From: Myxococcales bacterium
Lineage (GTDB): Bacteria > Myxococcota > Myxococcia > Myxococcales > Myxococcaceae
Length of the DNA: 64,000 bases
NCBI GenBank assembly: GCA_016191815.1
Contig: JACPVI010000053.1
Location: forward strand, 78,709 to 142,708
Direction of reading: 5' to 3'
Part shown: piece by piece, positions 42,491 to 50,155 of the stretch
Position numbering within the stretch: the first letter of the stretch is position 1
How the letters are laid out: each line of letters opens with the position of its first letter
Translations under genes and position numbers: made by a program
The notes under the pieces: generated by a model
The model's database searches: none
The model's input: only the letters and a program-made list of their open reading frames with translations
What the model was told of the DNA's origin: nothing

Positions 42491-45079
42491 TCAGCGCCGC
42501 CGGCGCCGCATGAGCCCGAGCGCACCTAGAGTGCCGAGCAGGGCCAAGCTCCCGCCGGCGACGGTGCAGCCCGCTGCCGCCCCCGGCAGTGCGGAGGCGC
42601 CTGCCTGCTCCGGCCGCGAGGAGATCGCCGTCATTCCGTAGGCCGCCTCGCCGACATTGCCCGCCTCGTCCTTGACGCGAACCGCGACTCCGCCGGCCAG
42701 CTCGATCGCCTCGAGGTCGATCAGCCGGGGCGGGCCGAAGAGCCCGAACTCGCCGCCGCCGACCCGGTACGCGTACTGGAGCGCCAAGGGAGCGGACACC
42801 ACGTCCTGCGCATTCACCTCGATCAGGCCGGCCGCCCGGTCCACCCGCAGCGACACCTCGGGCGGCTCCCAGTCGACCCGGAAGCCGATCGCCGCCGGCG
42901 GCGAGATTCCGTGCGGGTGCTCCGCCATCCGCGAGCGCACCTCGATCACGTGCTGCCCCTGGATGAGGAAGGCGGGATGCGTCACCTCCAGCTCGTTCTG
43001 GGCGCTCGGCGCTAGGAAGGTGGTCCACATCCCTCCATCGATCCGGTAGGCGAACTCGGGAGTGCCCTCCATCCCCAGCGAGCGGACGTCCAGCACCGCC
43101 ACCGGCCAGGGTAGTGGCTCGCCGCGGAGCCGCATCCGCTCCGCGGGCGGAATCACGCTCCGCTTGAGGGTGACCAGCGTCCTCGGAGAAGTCACCGCGC
43201 ACGCGGACCCCGCGGTCAAGAGCTGCGCATAGATGCCGAGGTGGTCATACGTCCCGGTGCCGACCACGTTGCCGAGACCCTTGGCCTCGTTCACCTTGAG
43301 CTTGAAGCTGCCGAGCTGTGGCAATGCGAAGGGCTTGAGCGCTCCCGCCACCGCGGGCTCGGCGAGGCCGATCACCGCCGGGATGAGGTCCGCCAGCACC
43401 TTCGGATCCTCGGCGAGGATCTCGCTGTTCGCGGTGCGGATGTTGGTGATGAGCTGTTTGAGATCGCCGAGCGCCGGCGTGACCGATGAGCAGTTCTCGA
43501 AGATCAAGGACAGCGGCACCGAGATGTCGGCGGTGAGCGAGAACAGCCGTGCGAAGCGGTCATCGAACATCGCGTAGAAGTCGACGGTGAGGTCGGTCAT
43601 GGTGACCAGGAGCAGCGGCTTCACCGGCTTCTTGGTCACCGGGTCATACGTCCCCTGCCCCACCGTCAGCTTGGGCGGAGCCGCCGGCCTGAGGACCACC
43701 ATCATCGGGGCGTCCTTGCCGTCGCGGGTGGCGAGCCTGCCCAGCGACGGGAGGAACGTCTTGAACAGCCCGGTGTTGAGCATCCCCGACGAGGCGCTGG
43801 TCATGGTGACGCAGAGCGAGCCGGACTGGTGCGCGTGGTGGGTGGCCAGGTTGAGGAAGGCCGAGGAGATGCCCAGGCCCACGTGGTAGGGCCCCTTGGC
43901 CGGGTCCGCCTCCGCGTCGAAGTTGGGCGGCGTCACCGGCAAGATCGGCGGAGCCGCCAGCGGCGGCACGCAGTCCGAGGTGGTCACCGCGACGATGCCC
44001 GCGCGGGTCCCCATGTTGATGCCCTGGTCCATCGACACCGAGCTGCCCGCGGCCACCGACAGGTCCATCTCCGCGTCGGCCGGCACTCCGAAGGAGCCCA
44101 TCACCGACGCCAGCGTGAGCCGCCCTTCCGTTCCCAAGAAGCGCGGCACGCACTTGTTCGGCGGGGCGGTGTCCTTGCACACGTTGCTCTGGCAGGTGGA
44201 GGTGGCGTTCGGAAGCTGGGGACACGCCGGCTTGCCGGCCCCGCACGACTCGCAGGACTGCTTCTCGATGTTCTTGCGGATCTCTCCCTCCAGCATCGGG
44301 GACATCATCTCGAGCAAGAAGGTCTTGATCGGGTCCCAGTCACCCACGTCGCAGACGAACGAGCAGACGTAGCAGCCGCAGAGCGTGCAGCCGCACTCGT
44401 CATTGAGGCTGAGATCGTCGGGATCGAAGCACTGGGGCTTGGGCAAGGCTCCCGAAGCCCCGCACACCTTCGTCCCATCCATCTGGGCGATCTCGAAGGC
44501 GAGCAGCCTGTCCCACTTGGTGTCGATGGTGAACTTCACCACCGCCCGCATCTGATTGACCGCCGGCGTGGCCCGCGCGGTGTTGAAGTCGATGCTGCAC
44601 TTCACGCAGCTCTTGGTGAGGTAGATCTTCCCGGTGTCCACCGTCACCTGGATGGTGACGTCCACCGAGTCCGGGGGCCTTGGCAAGAGGTTGAACCCGT
44701 TGATGGTGACGTCCACGATGGCCGGCTGGTCCTTGGAGTCGCAGGTGTCGTCGTTGCGGCCGCCGCTGGGCCCGCCCTGATCGGCGATGGTCACGCTGCC
44801 GATCACCGGCACCGACTGCTTCGCGCAGGCGAACGGGAACGACAGCTTCTGCCCCGGAGCGAACACCTCGATCAACTCCTTCCATTTGGAGTTGAGGAAG
44901 TTGATGCCGCCCGCGGAGAGCCTGATGGTGACCGCGTTGTCCGTCTTCTCCCCCGAGTATCTCCCGGTGGGGATCGGCTTCAGCCCCGAGCACCCGGACG
45001 ACGAGGAGCCCCCGCAGCCGAGGACCGCCAGCGCGGCGAGCAGTAAGATCGTTGGCTGGCGGGTTCGCGGGTTCGCCAT
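42491..45079 (-). CDS. Large lipoprotein with MYXO-CTERM-like sorting tail
   Basis: 862 residues. ATG 45079 has GGAGG 9 nt upstream. Lipobox VLGC about residue 22. The first 330 residues contain many Cys, including a cluster CGCTLCGCYVCSFVC. A segment near 500-640 looks beta-sheet-rich with a TULIP-like flavour (lipid-binding), low confidence. The C-terminus is AAAGCTVAGG, a hydrophobic helix, then Arg repeats, the layout of MYXO-CTERM tails. Both an N-terminal lipid anchor and a C-terminal sorting tail in one protein is unusual. Function unknown. Confidence 0.8.
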   Translation of the reverse strand: MANPRTRQPTILLLAALAVLGCGGSSSSGCSGLKPIPTGRYSGEKTDNAVTIRLSAGGINFLNSKWKELIEVFAPGQKLSFPFACAKQSVPVIGSVTIADQGGPSGGRNDDTCDSKDQPAIVDVTINGFNLLPRPPDSVDVTIQVTVDTGKIYLTKSCVKCSIDFNTARATPAVNQMRAVVKFTIDTKWDRLLAFEIAQMDGTKVCGASGALPKPQCFDPDDLSLNDECGCTLCGCYVCSFVCDVGDWDPIKTFLLEMMSPMLEGEIRKNIEKQSCESCGAGKPACPQLPNATSTCQSNVCKDTAPPNKCVPRFLGTEGRLTLASVMGSFGVPADAEMDLSVAAGSSVSMDQGINMGTRAGIVAVTTSDCVPPLAAPPILPVTPPNFDAEADPAKGPYHVGLGISSAFLNLATHHAHQSGSLCVTMTSASSGMLNTGLFKTFLPSLGRLATRDGKDAPMMVVLRPAAPPKLTVGQGTYDPVTKKPVKPLLLVTMTDLTVDFYAMFDDRFARLFSLTADISVPLSLIFENCSSVTPALGDLKQLITNIRTANSEILAEDPKVLADLIPAVIGLAEPAVAGALKPFALPQLGSFKLKVNEAKGLGNVVGTGTYDHLGIYAQLLTAGSACAVTSPRTLVTLKRSVIPPAERMRLRGEPLPWPVAVLDVRSLGMEGTPEFAYRIDGGMWTTFLAPSAQNELEVTHPAFLIQGQHVIEVRSRMAEHPHGISPPAAIGFRVDWEPPEVSLRVDRAAGLIEVNAQDVVSAPLALQYAYRVGGGEFGLFGPPRLIDLEAIELAGGVAVRVKDEAGNVGEAAYGMTAISSRPEQAGASALPGAAAGCTVAGGSLALLGTLGALGLMRRRRR

Positions 45080-45184
45080 GCGTCGAGCCTCCGGCCGGCC
45101 TGTCGGTGAGGGGACGAGCAAGTGATTCTAGGAAGCCCCCTCGCCGCAAAGCAAAGACAACCGCCCGCGCGCTTGCGCGGTGCG

Positions 45185-46063
45185 TTAGCCGTCGAGCACC
45201 GGCAGCGCCACCGCCTCGGGCTTCACCCTTGCCGCCTCGTTCATCCTCCCCGAGCGGAAGGGCTCGAGGTCCAGCGCCACGAACACGAAGCCGCGCCGCC
45301 TCAGCAGCTCGCTGGCGCGCTGGCGGAAGGAGGGTTCGGAAAAGCGCGGGTACTCCTCGGCGGAGATCTCGATTCGCGCCACCTCGCCGTGGTGGCGGAC
45401 GCGGAACGTGCGCAGCCCCAGCGCCCTAAGGTCGGCTTCCGCCCCGCCGATCTGCGAGAGCCTTTGCGCGGTGACCGCAGTGCCGTAGGGGATGCGCGAC
45501 GCCAGGCAAGGCATCGGCGGCTTGTCCCAGGTGGGCAGCCCGAGGCTCCGGGACCAGGCGCGGATCTCCTCCTTGGTGAGCCCGGCCTCGGCCAGCGGAG
45601 ATCGCACCTTCCGCTCGCGAGCGGCGGTTTGGCCGGGGCGATGATCCTTCCGATCGTCGGCGTTGAAACCGTCGAGCACCGCGGAGAGCCCCAGCTCCGC
45701 CCGCTTGCTCTCGCACAGCTCGAAGAGCTCGCTCTTGCAGAAGTAGCAGCGGTCGACCGGGTTGGCTGCGTAGGAAGGGTTGTCCAGCTCCTTGGACTCG
45801 ACCGTCAGGTGCCGCGCCCCGATCTGGCGCGCCAGTTCCGAGGCTGCTTGCGCCTCCTCCGCCGGAATCGATGGAGAGAGCGCCGTCAGCGCCACCGCGC
45901 GCCCCCCCAGCTCGCCGTGGGCGACCTTCAATACGAACGCCGAGTCCACCCCGCCGGAGTAGGCCACCAGCGCCGACCCGAACCGCCGGATCGCCTCGCG
46001 CATCGACTCGAGCTTGGGCCTCGAGCGCTCGCAGATCGCCGCGAGCTGTGCCTCGGTCAGCAC
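45185..46063 (-). CDS. larE: LarE-like ATP-dependent sacrificial sulfur transferase
   Basis: 292 residues. PP-loop ATPase: SGGVDS at residues 36-41. The CYFCK segment and the later PMPCLASRIPYG holds the Cys that in LarE donates its sulfur to the nickel-pincer cofactor of lactate racemase. No larA, larB or larC is near. Instead it lies 7 bp downstream of an APS kinase gene, next to a sulfur-carrier operon, so a different sulfur insertion role is possible. ATG 46063. Confidence 0.86.
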   Translation of the reverse strand: MLTEAQLAAICERSRPKLESMREAIRRFGSALVAYSGGVDSAFVLKVAHGELGGRAVALTALSPSIPAEEAQAASELARQIGARHLTVESKELDNPSYAANPVDRCYFCKSELFELCESKRAELGLSAVLDGFNADDRKDHRPGQTAARERKVRSPLAEAGLTKEEIRAWSRSLGLPTWDKPPMPCLASRIPYGTAVTAQRLSQIGGAEADLRALGLRTFRVRHHGEVARIEISAEEYPRFSEPSFRQRASELLRRRGFVFVALDLEPFRSGRMNEAARVKPEAVALPVLDG

Positions 46064-46070
46064 GGTACGG

Positions 46071-46763
46071 TCAGCGCTTGCGCCGCGCCGCCACCTTCTT
46101 CACCAGCCGCGCCGCCCGCGCCGCCGGCCGCGCCTTCCTCGCGCCCTTGGCCGGCCCCTTCATCCGCCGCGCCTTCTTCGCCAGCGGGTTGGCCTTCATC
46201 CGCTTGCCGGTGATGACCCTCAGCTCTTCCGAGGTGACGTAGGAGAGATCCAAGAGGGCCTGGAAGATCTTCCGCGCGCCCTCCTCCACCGACTCGGTCT
46301 CCGAGTGCAGGGTCACCTCCGGGGAGGTGGGCGGCTCGTACGGCTCGGTGATCCCGATGAAGTTCGGGATCTCCCCTGAAAGCGCCTTCTTGTAGCGGCC
46401 GCTGGAGTCGCGCTGGATCAGCTTCTCGGTAGGGCAGTCGACGTAGACCTCCACGTAGCGGCCGATGATGCGGCGGTTGTCTTCCCGCACCCCCTTGTGC
46501 GGGCTGGTGGCGGCGACCAGCGCGGCGACGCCGTTGCGCGAGAGGAGGTTGGCGACGAAGCCGAGCCGGCGGACGATCATCGTCCGCTCTTCCTTCGACT
46601 CGCCCGCCCCGCGCCATAGCTCGGGACCGAGATCGTCCTCGTCCAGCACCTCCACGTGTCGCCCCACCTGCCGAAGCCGCGCGGCGACATAGGTCGCCAG
46701 CGTCGTCTTCCCGGTCCCCAACATGCCGGTCAGCCACACGGTAAATCCAGTGTTCTGGGCCAT
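46071..46763 (-). CDS. cysC: Adenylylsulfate (APS) kinase with histone-like basic tail
   Basis: 230 residues. Phosphorylates APS to PAPS. Walker A GMLGTGKTT at 13-21, and ATSPHKGVREDNRR carries the APS-binding loop. From about residue 190 the chain becomes a Lys/Arg/Ala tail (KGARKARPAARAARLVKK), like histone H1 or AlgP-type tails, absent from normal CysC. Has its own sigma-70-like promoter, TTGTCA (46840-46845) and TATAAG (46816-46821), spaced 18 bp. Followed by larE after 7 bp. Confidence 0.88.
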   Translation of the reverse strand: MAQNTGFTVWLTGMLGTGKTTLATYVAARLRQVGRHVEVLDEDDLGPELWRGAGESKEERTMIVRRLGFVANLLSRNGVAALVAATSPHKGVREDNRRIIGRYVEVYVDCPTEKLIQRDSSGRYKKALSGEIPNFIGITEPYEPPTSPEVTLHSETESVEEGARKIFQALLDLSYVTSEELRVITGKRMKANPLAKKARRMKGPAKGARKARPAARAARLVKKVAARRKR

Positions 46764-46815
46764 TTACATTCGACTCCCGCGTGCTCGCTCTGGTCCACCC
46801 CGAAAAAGACCCGCC

Positions 46816-46845
46816 CTTATAGTCGAATTTGGCCGGCCTTGACAA
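46816..46845 (-). promoter_or_regulatory. Sigma-70-like promoter of cysC-larE
   Basis: Reading the minus strand, TTGTCA (46840-46845) and TATAAG (46816-46821) are separated by 18 bp. Each differs from consensus by one base. It lies 53 bp before the cysC ATG, in the gap between cysC and the JAMM gene, so cysC-larE may be expressed independently of the sulfur-carrier operon. Confidence 0.65.
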
Positions 46846-46893
46846 ATTAACGGATATCGGCAAGTCCGCGCGCTTGAAGGGGATTCGGGCGGG

Positions 46894-47355
46894 CTACAGC
46901 GGCACTGGAACCCCGCGAACCCGGAAATCCCCGTCGCGCCACCAGAATACCTTGGCATCACTAGGGATTCCGTGGTTGATCGCTACCACCAGATAGGAAA
47001 TGCCGGGCATGAGCGGCTGATCGTCAGGGGCAGCCATGGCTCGGTCCTCGGCCGAAAAGTAGGCGCCCACGTCGCAGTGTGAATGGAAGACGCTGCAGAC
47101 GGTGGCACCGCGCGCGTCCGCGTCCTTGGAGACGCGAAGCCACTCCTTGGGGTCAAAGAAGTACGCCGTGCGCGAAGTGCGGGGGAAATGCTCCGGGTCC
47201 GCGGCCCGGTAGCGGTCGTAAGCGTTCTGCAGCGGCCGGACGGTGAAGTTGCCGCTGGGCTCCCTGAGAATCACGCCGCACCCTTCGTTGGGATAGGCGG
47301 CCGCGAGGTGGGCGAGCACCTCCGAGAGGTCGGCGGGGAGCGCTGGCTCACTCAC
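46894..47355 (-). CDS. mec: JAMM/Mec-type metallopeptidase
   Basis: 153 residues. The JAMM zinc motif is visible: Glu24 in NEGCGV, then H91-S-H93 and S101-x-x-D104 in HSHCDVGAYFSAED. In Mycobacterium the homologue Mec releases cysteine from CysO-cysteine adduct, and in other systems such peptidases trim residues after the Gly-Gly of a carrier. Last gene of the operon. Its ATG overlaps the cysM stop by 4 bp. Confidence 0.88.
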   Translation of the reverse strand: MSEPALPADLSEVLAHLAAAYPNEGCGVILREPSGNFTVRPLQNAYDRYRAADPEHFPRTSRTAYFFDPKEWLRVSKDADARGATVCSVFHSHCDVGAYFSAEDRAMAAPDDQPLMPGISYLVVAINHGIPSDAKVFWWRDGDFRVRGVPVPL

Positions 47356-48299
47356 GGCGCCCTCCTCGGAGGTGGCTCGAAGTACCTGTCTGCGCGGTCA
47401 GGGAAGATGGTCACCACCACGCCCGGCTCTCCTCCCTGGTGCAGGCGGCGCGCGATCGCGAGCGCCCCCACCATCGCCGCGCCCGACGAGTGCCCGAGCA
47501 ACAATCCCTCCCGGCGGAGCGTCTCGCACATGTCCCAGCCTTCGTCGGTGGAGATGGAGAGCTTCTCTTCCAGCTCTGCCTCGCGATAGATGGCGGGCAC
47601 GATCGAGGTGAGCATGTGCTTTAGCCCCTCGAGCCCGTGCATCGGCTCGGCGGGCTCGACTGCGATCACCTTCACCTTCGGGTTCAGCTCCTTGAGGCGC
47701 CTGCCGGTGCCCATGATGGTGCCCCCGGTGCCGATGCCCGCCACCAGGTGGGTGACTCTCCCTTCGGTCTGCTCCCAGATCTCCATCGCGGTAGTGAGAT
47801 AGTGCGCCCGCGGGTTGGCCTCGTTGGAATACTGGTCCGGGTAGAAGTAGCGCTCGGGGTGCTCCTGGACGAGCTTCCGGACCATGCGGATCGCCCCGTC
47901 GGAGCCCTCCATCGGATCGGAGTAGACGAGCTCGGCCCCGTAGGCGGCGGTGATCCGCTTGCGCGCCGCGCTGACGTTCGAGGGCATCACCAGCGCCACC
48001 CGGATTCCCAGCGAGGCGCCGATCCAGGAATAGGCCACGCCGGTGTTCCCGCTGGTGGAGTCGATCAGGGTGCGCCCGGGGGCGAGGAGACCGTCCCGCT
48101 TGGCGTCGAGGATCATCTGCAGCGCCGGCCGGTCCTTGACGCTCCCGCCGGGGTTGAAGAACTCGAGCTTGGCGCAGACTTCCACTCCCGGGTGCTCGCG
48201 TCCGAACGAGCGGAGCCGCAAGAGCGGCGTTCGACCCACCAGCCTCGCCACCGACTCCGCCGAGGCCGCGCCGAAACGGAAGGGGCGCGGAGCGCTCAT
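47352..48299 (-). CDS. cysM: CysM-type cysteine synthase (canonical)
   Basis: 315 residues. PLP enzyme that would make cysteine from an activated serine and a sulfur donor. Here probably the CysO thiocarboxylate. PLP lysine in FNPGGSVKDRPA, TSGNTG, phosphate loop GIGTGGT, and the C-terminal SSGAA. Overlaps the E1-like gene before it and the JAMM gene after it. By context closer to mycobacterial CysM (uses CysO) than to CysK (uses sulfide). Start ATG 48299. Confidence 0.88.
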   Translation of the reverse strand: MSAPRPFRFGAASAESVARLVGRTPLLRLRSFGREHPGVEVCAKLEFFNPGGSVKDRPALQMILDAKRDGLLAPGRTLIDSTSGNTGVAYSWIGASLGIRVALVMPSNVSAARKRITAAYGAELVYSDPMEGSDGAIRMVRKLVQEHPERYFYPDQYSNEANPRAHYLTTAMEIWEQTEGRVTHLVAGIGTGGTIMGTGRRLKELNPKVKVIAVEPAEPMHGLEGLKHMLTSIVPAIYREAELEEKLSISTDEGWDMCETLRREGLLLGHSSGAAMVGALAIARRLHQGGEPGVVVTIFPDRADRYFEPPPRRAP

Positions 48300-48922
48300 C
48301 GGTGCCCCGAGGCGTGGGCCGCGCAGCGAGAAAGCTCGAGGCCGGCGATCGAGCCATCCTCGGCCAGGCGGACCCCCCCCAGGTCGGCGGCGAGGCCGAG
48401 GACACACCTCTGGAACGCGAGCGCCCCCATCGCGCCCAAGAGCACCGCCTGGGCGCCGGCTGGGCCGTTGCTCAGCTCCGCGCAGCTCGCCTCGAAGCAG
48501 CCTTCGCAGCCGCGGTCGTTTCGCCAGAGCACGACTCCCTCGTCGCCCGACCAGCCCAAGGCGACCCACGGTCCCGGCCCGTGAAAGGAGCCGGGCAGCT
48601 CGGCCAGCCGGCCCCGGTCGGACGCAGGGACGAGCGAGTCGGGGTTCGCGTCGAGGAGCGCCCCTCGGAGTGAGGGCGAAAGCGGCCTTCCCACCTCGTC
48701 GGCGGTGAGGAGGAATCCGGTCTCGGAGGCATCCACCGCTCGGTCGCGCACGGCCACCGGAGTTCCGCCGGCCGCGAGGTAGGCGAGCGCGGTGGCCTGG
48801 GCGGCGCCGGTCCCGGTGGCGAGGGCTCCTCGGGCGAGCAGCCGCTCCTGGCCGGCCCCGCCCACCTCCGGGAGCAGGATCTGCCGCGAGTAGCGGACGA
48901 TCTGCGGCTCGGAGAGGGGCAA
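48296..48922 (-). CDS. Degenerate E1/MoeB-like protein keeping the N-terminal arginine helix
   Basis: 208 residues from TTG 48922, 3 bases after the carrier stop. Residues 10-19 are RYSRQILLPE, the N-terminal helix of MoeB/ThiF in which the second Arg reaches the ATP of the partner subunit. The Rossmann segment is decayed: GTGAAQ in place of GxGGLG, and VRDRAVDASETGF without the N-L-x-R-Q. The adenylation Asp block (DxTDN) is absent. A zinc-like CEGC and the helix LLGAMGALAFQRCV remain. I infer a structural, non-catalytic E1 subunit. A loose alternative is a decaying pseudogene, but the frame is intact. Confidence 0.75.
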   Translation of the reverse strand: MPLSEPQIVRYSRQILLPEVGGAGQERLLARGALATGTGAAQATALAYLAAGGTPVAVRDRAVDASETGFLLTADEVGRPLSPSLRGALLDANPDSLVPASDRGRLAELPGSFHGPGPWVALGWSGDEGVVLWRNDRGCEGCFEASCAELSNGPAGAQAVLLGAMGALAFQRCVLGLAADLGGVRLAEDGSIAGLELSRCAAHASGHR

Positions 48923-48925
48923 GCC

Positions 48926-49201
48926 CTACCGCCCGCCGGCGATCGCCGGGATGATGCTGAGCCGGTCGTTCTCGGCGACCGGCGTCTCGAGCTTCTGGAG
49001 GAACCGGACGTCCTCCTCGTTGTGGAAGACGTTGACGTACCGCCGGAGGGCGCCCTTGTCGTCAAGCAGCCGCGAGCCGATGCCCGGGTAGGCCTTCTCG
49101 AGATTCTTCAGCACCTCGCCCACGGTGTTCCCCGGGGCGACCACCTCGTCCTTGTTCTGGGTGTAGCTCCTCAGGGGCGTGGGAATGCGAACCGTCGCCA
49201 T
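48926..49201 (-). CDS. cysO: CysO/ThiS/MoaD-type ubiquitin-like sulfur carrier, ending GGR
   Basis: 91 residues. Begins with an IPTPLR beta strand, has the diagnostic VNVFHNEEDVRF, and ends IPAIAGGR. Sulfur carriers end in Gly-Gly and carry a C-terminal thiocarboxylate after adenylation by an E1. Here an extra Arg follows, so it would need trimming, plausibly by the JAMM peptidase of the same operon (as in the QbsD/QbsE system). It lies 1 bp after tusA, so it is coupled. Close in sequence to mycobacterial CysO by eye. Confidence 0.88.
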   Translation of the reverse strand: MATVRIPTPLRSYTQNKDEVVAPGNTVGEVLKNLEKAYPGIGSRLLDDKGALRRYVNVFHNEEDVRFLQKLETPVAENDRLSIIPAIAGGR

Positions 49202-49202
49202 G

Positions 49203-49460
49203 TCAGCTCCTCTTCTTGGTCTTCTTTCGGATGAGGATCCGGACTACCTCGCCGGCCTCCACCTTTGACACTACCTCGTGTCCGTCCTCCTGCGCGCTCC
49301 GGGGCACGTTCCGCCTCGGCTCCTCGCCGCGGAGCAGCACCTCGAGCAGCTGTCCGTCGGCGAGGCGCTCGAGCGCGAGCTTGGTGCGGACGTAGGTCAT
49401 CGGGCAGACCTCCCGGGTGACGTCCACCGTCGCCTCCGGCCGCTCGCTCAGCTCGCGCAT
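49203..49460 (-). CDS. TusA-family sulfurtransferase-like protein
   Basis: 85 residues. A single TusA domain with the signature TREVCPMTYVRTKLALE, catalytic Cys19 before Pro, and a basic C-terminus. TusA proteins hand sulfur (as persulfide) to other proteins. Start ATG 49460 follows GGAGG and overlaps the end of the E1 gene by 13 bp. In this operon it is well placed to deliver sulfur to the activated carrier, a role usually taken by sulfide or a rhodanese. Inference from position. Confidence 0.88.
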   Translation of the reverse strand: MRELSERPEATVDVTREVCPMTYVRTKLALERLADGQLLEVLLRGEEPRRNVPRSAQEDGHEVVSKVEAGEVVRILIRKKTKKRS

Positions 49461-50155
49461 TGGGCCTCCGCGGGCTCGATCAGCGAGAGCCGCCCGCGAC
49501 TCGTCGGGCCGCACGCCGCACAGTCCTTGGCCGGACGGACGTTGAGCACGCGCTGGGAGAAGCTCTCCCCGTCCACCACCACGAGCCGCGCCCACTCGGG
49601 CCTTGGCAGCCCATCGAGCGCGAGCACGGCCTGCAGCGCGCCGATCACGCCGGCCATCGGGCCGAGCACGCCGGCCTCCGCGCAGGCCGGCACCAGCTCG
49701 GGGGGAGGCGGCCGCTCGAAGACGCACCGCAGGCAGGGGCCGCCCGGCTCGATCCGCATCGCCTGGCCGCTCATCCTCAGCACTCCTCCGTAGACCAAGG
49801 GCACCCCGGTGAGCACCGAGGCGTCGGAGAGCAGGAACTTGGCCCCCGCGCGGTCCGTGCCGTCGATCACCACGTCGTGGGCGTGGAACAGCTCCAAGGC
49901 GTTGTCCGCGCCCACCGAAACCGGCATCGCCTGGACCCTGAGTCCCGGGAAGGCCTGGCGGAGGTGGTCGGCGGCGCTCTCCACCTTGAGGCGCCCGACG
50001 TCGGAGGTCCGGTGCCACAGTTGGCGGTGCAGGTTGGAGGCGTCCACCCGGTCCGGGTCGGCGATGGTCAGCTCGGGGACGCCGGCCCGCGCCAGCGCCA
50101 GCGAGGCGGGGCAGCCCAGGCCCCCGGCGCCGGCGATCAGCGCGCGGCGGATCAT
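49448..50155 (-). CDS. HesA/MoeB/ThiF-type adenylyltransferase (E1-like), short form
   Basis: 235 residues. Rossmann GAGGLG (9-14), D33-x-D-x-V-D then NLHRQ (41-45), K57, D98-G-T-D101-R, and two zinc Cys pairs (141-144, 212-215) are all present, so ATP-dependent activation of a Gly-Gly carrier terminus is likely. Normal MoeB/ThiF begins with a helix RYxRQ before the Rossmann fold. This protein starts directly at MIRRALIAGAGG and lacks it. That helix is found in the product of 48296-48922. ATG 50155 overlaps the stop of the upstream gene by 4 bp. Confidence 0.88.
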   Translation of the reverse strand: MIRRALIAGAGGLGCPASLALARAGVPELTIADPDRVDASNLHRQLWHRTSDVGRLKVESAADHLRQAFPGLRVQAMPVSVGADNALELFHAHDVVIDGTDRAGAKFLLSDASVLTGVPLVYGGVLRMSGQAMRIEPGGPCLRCVFERPPPPELVPACAEAGVLGPMAGVIGALQAVLALDGLPRPEWARLVVVDGESFSQRVLNVRPAKDCAACGPTSRGRLSLIEPAEAQCAS

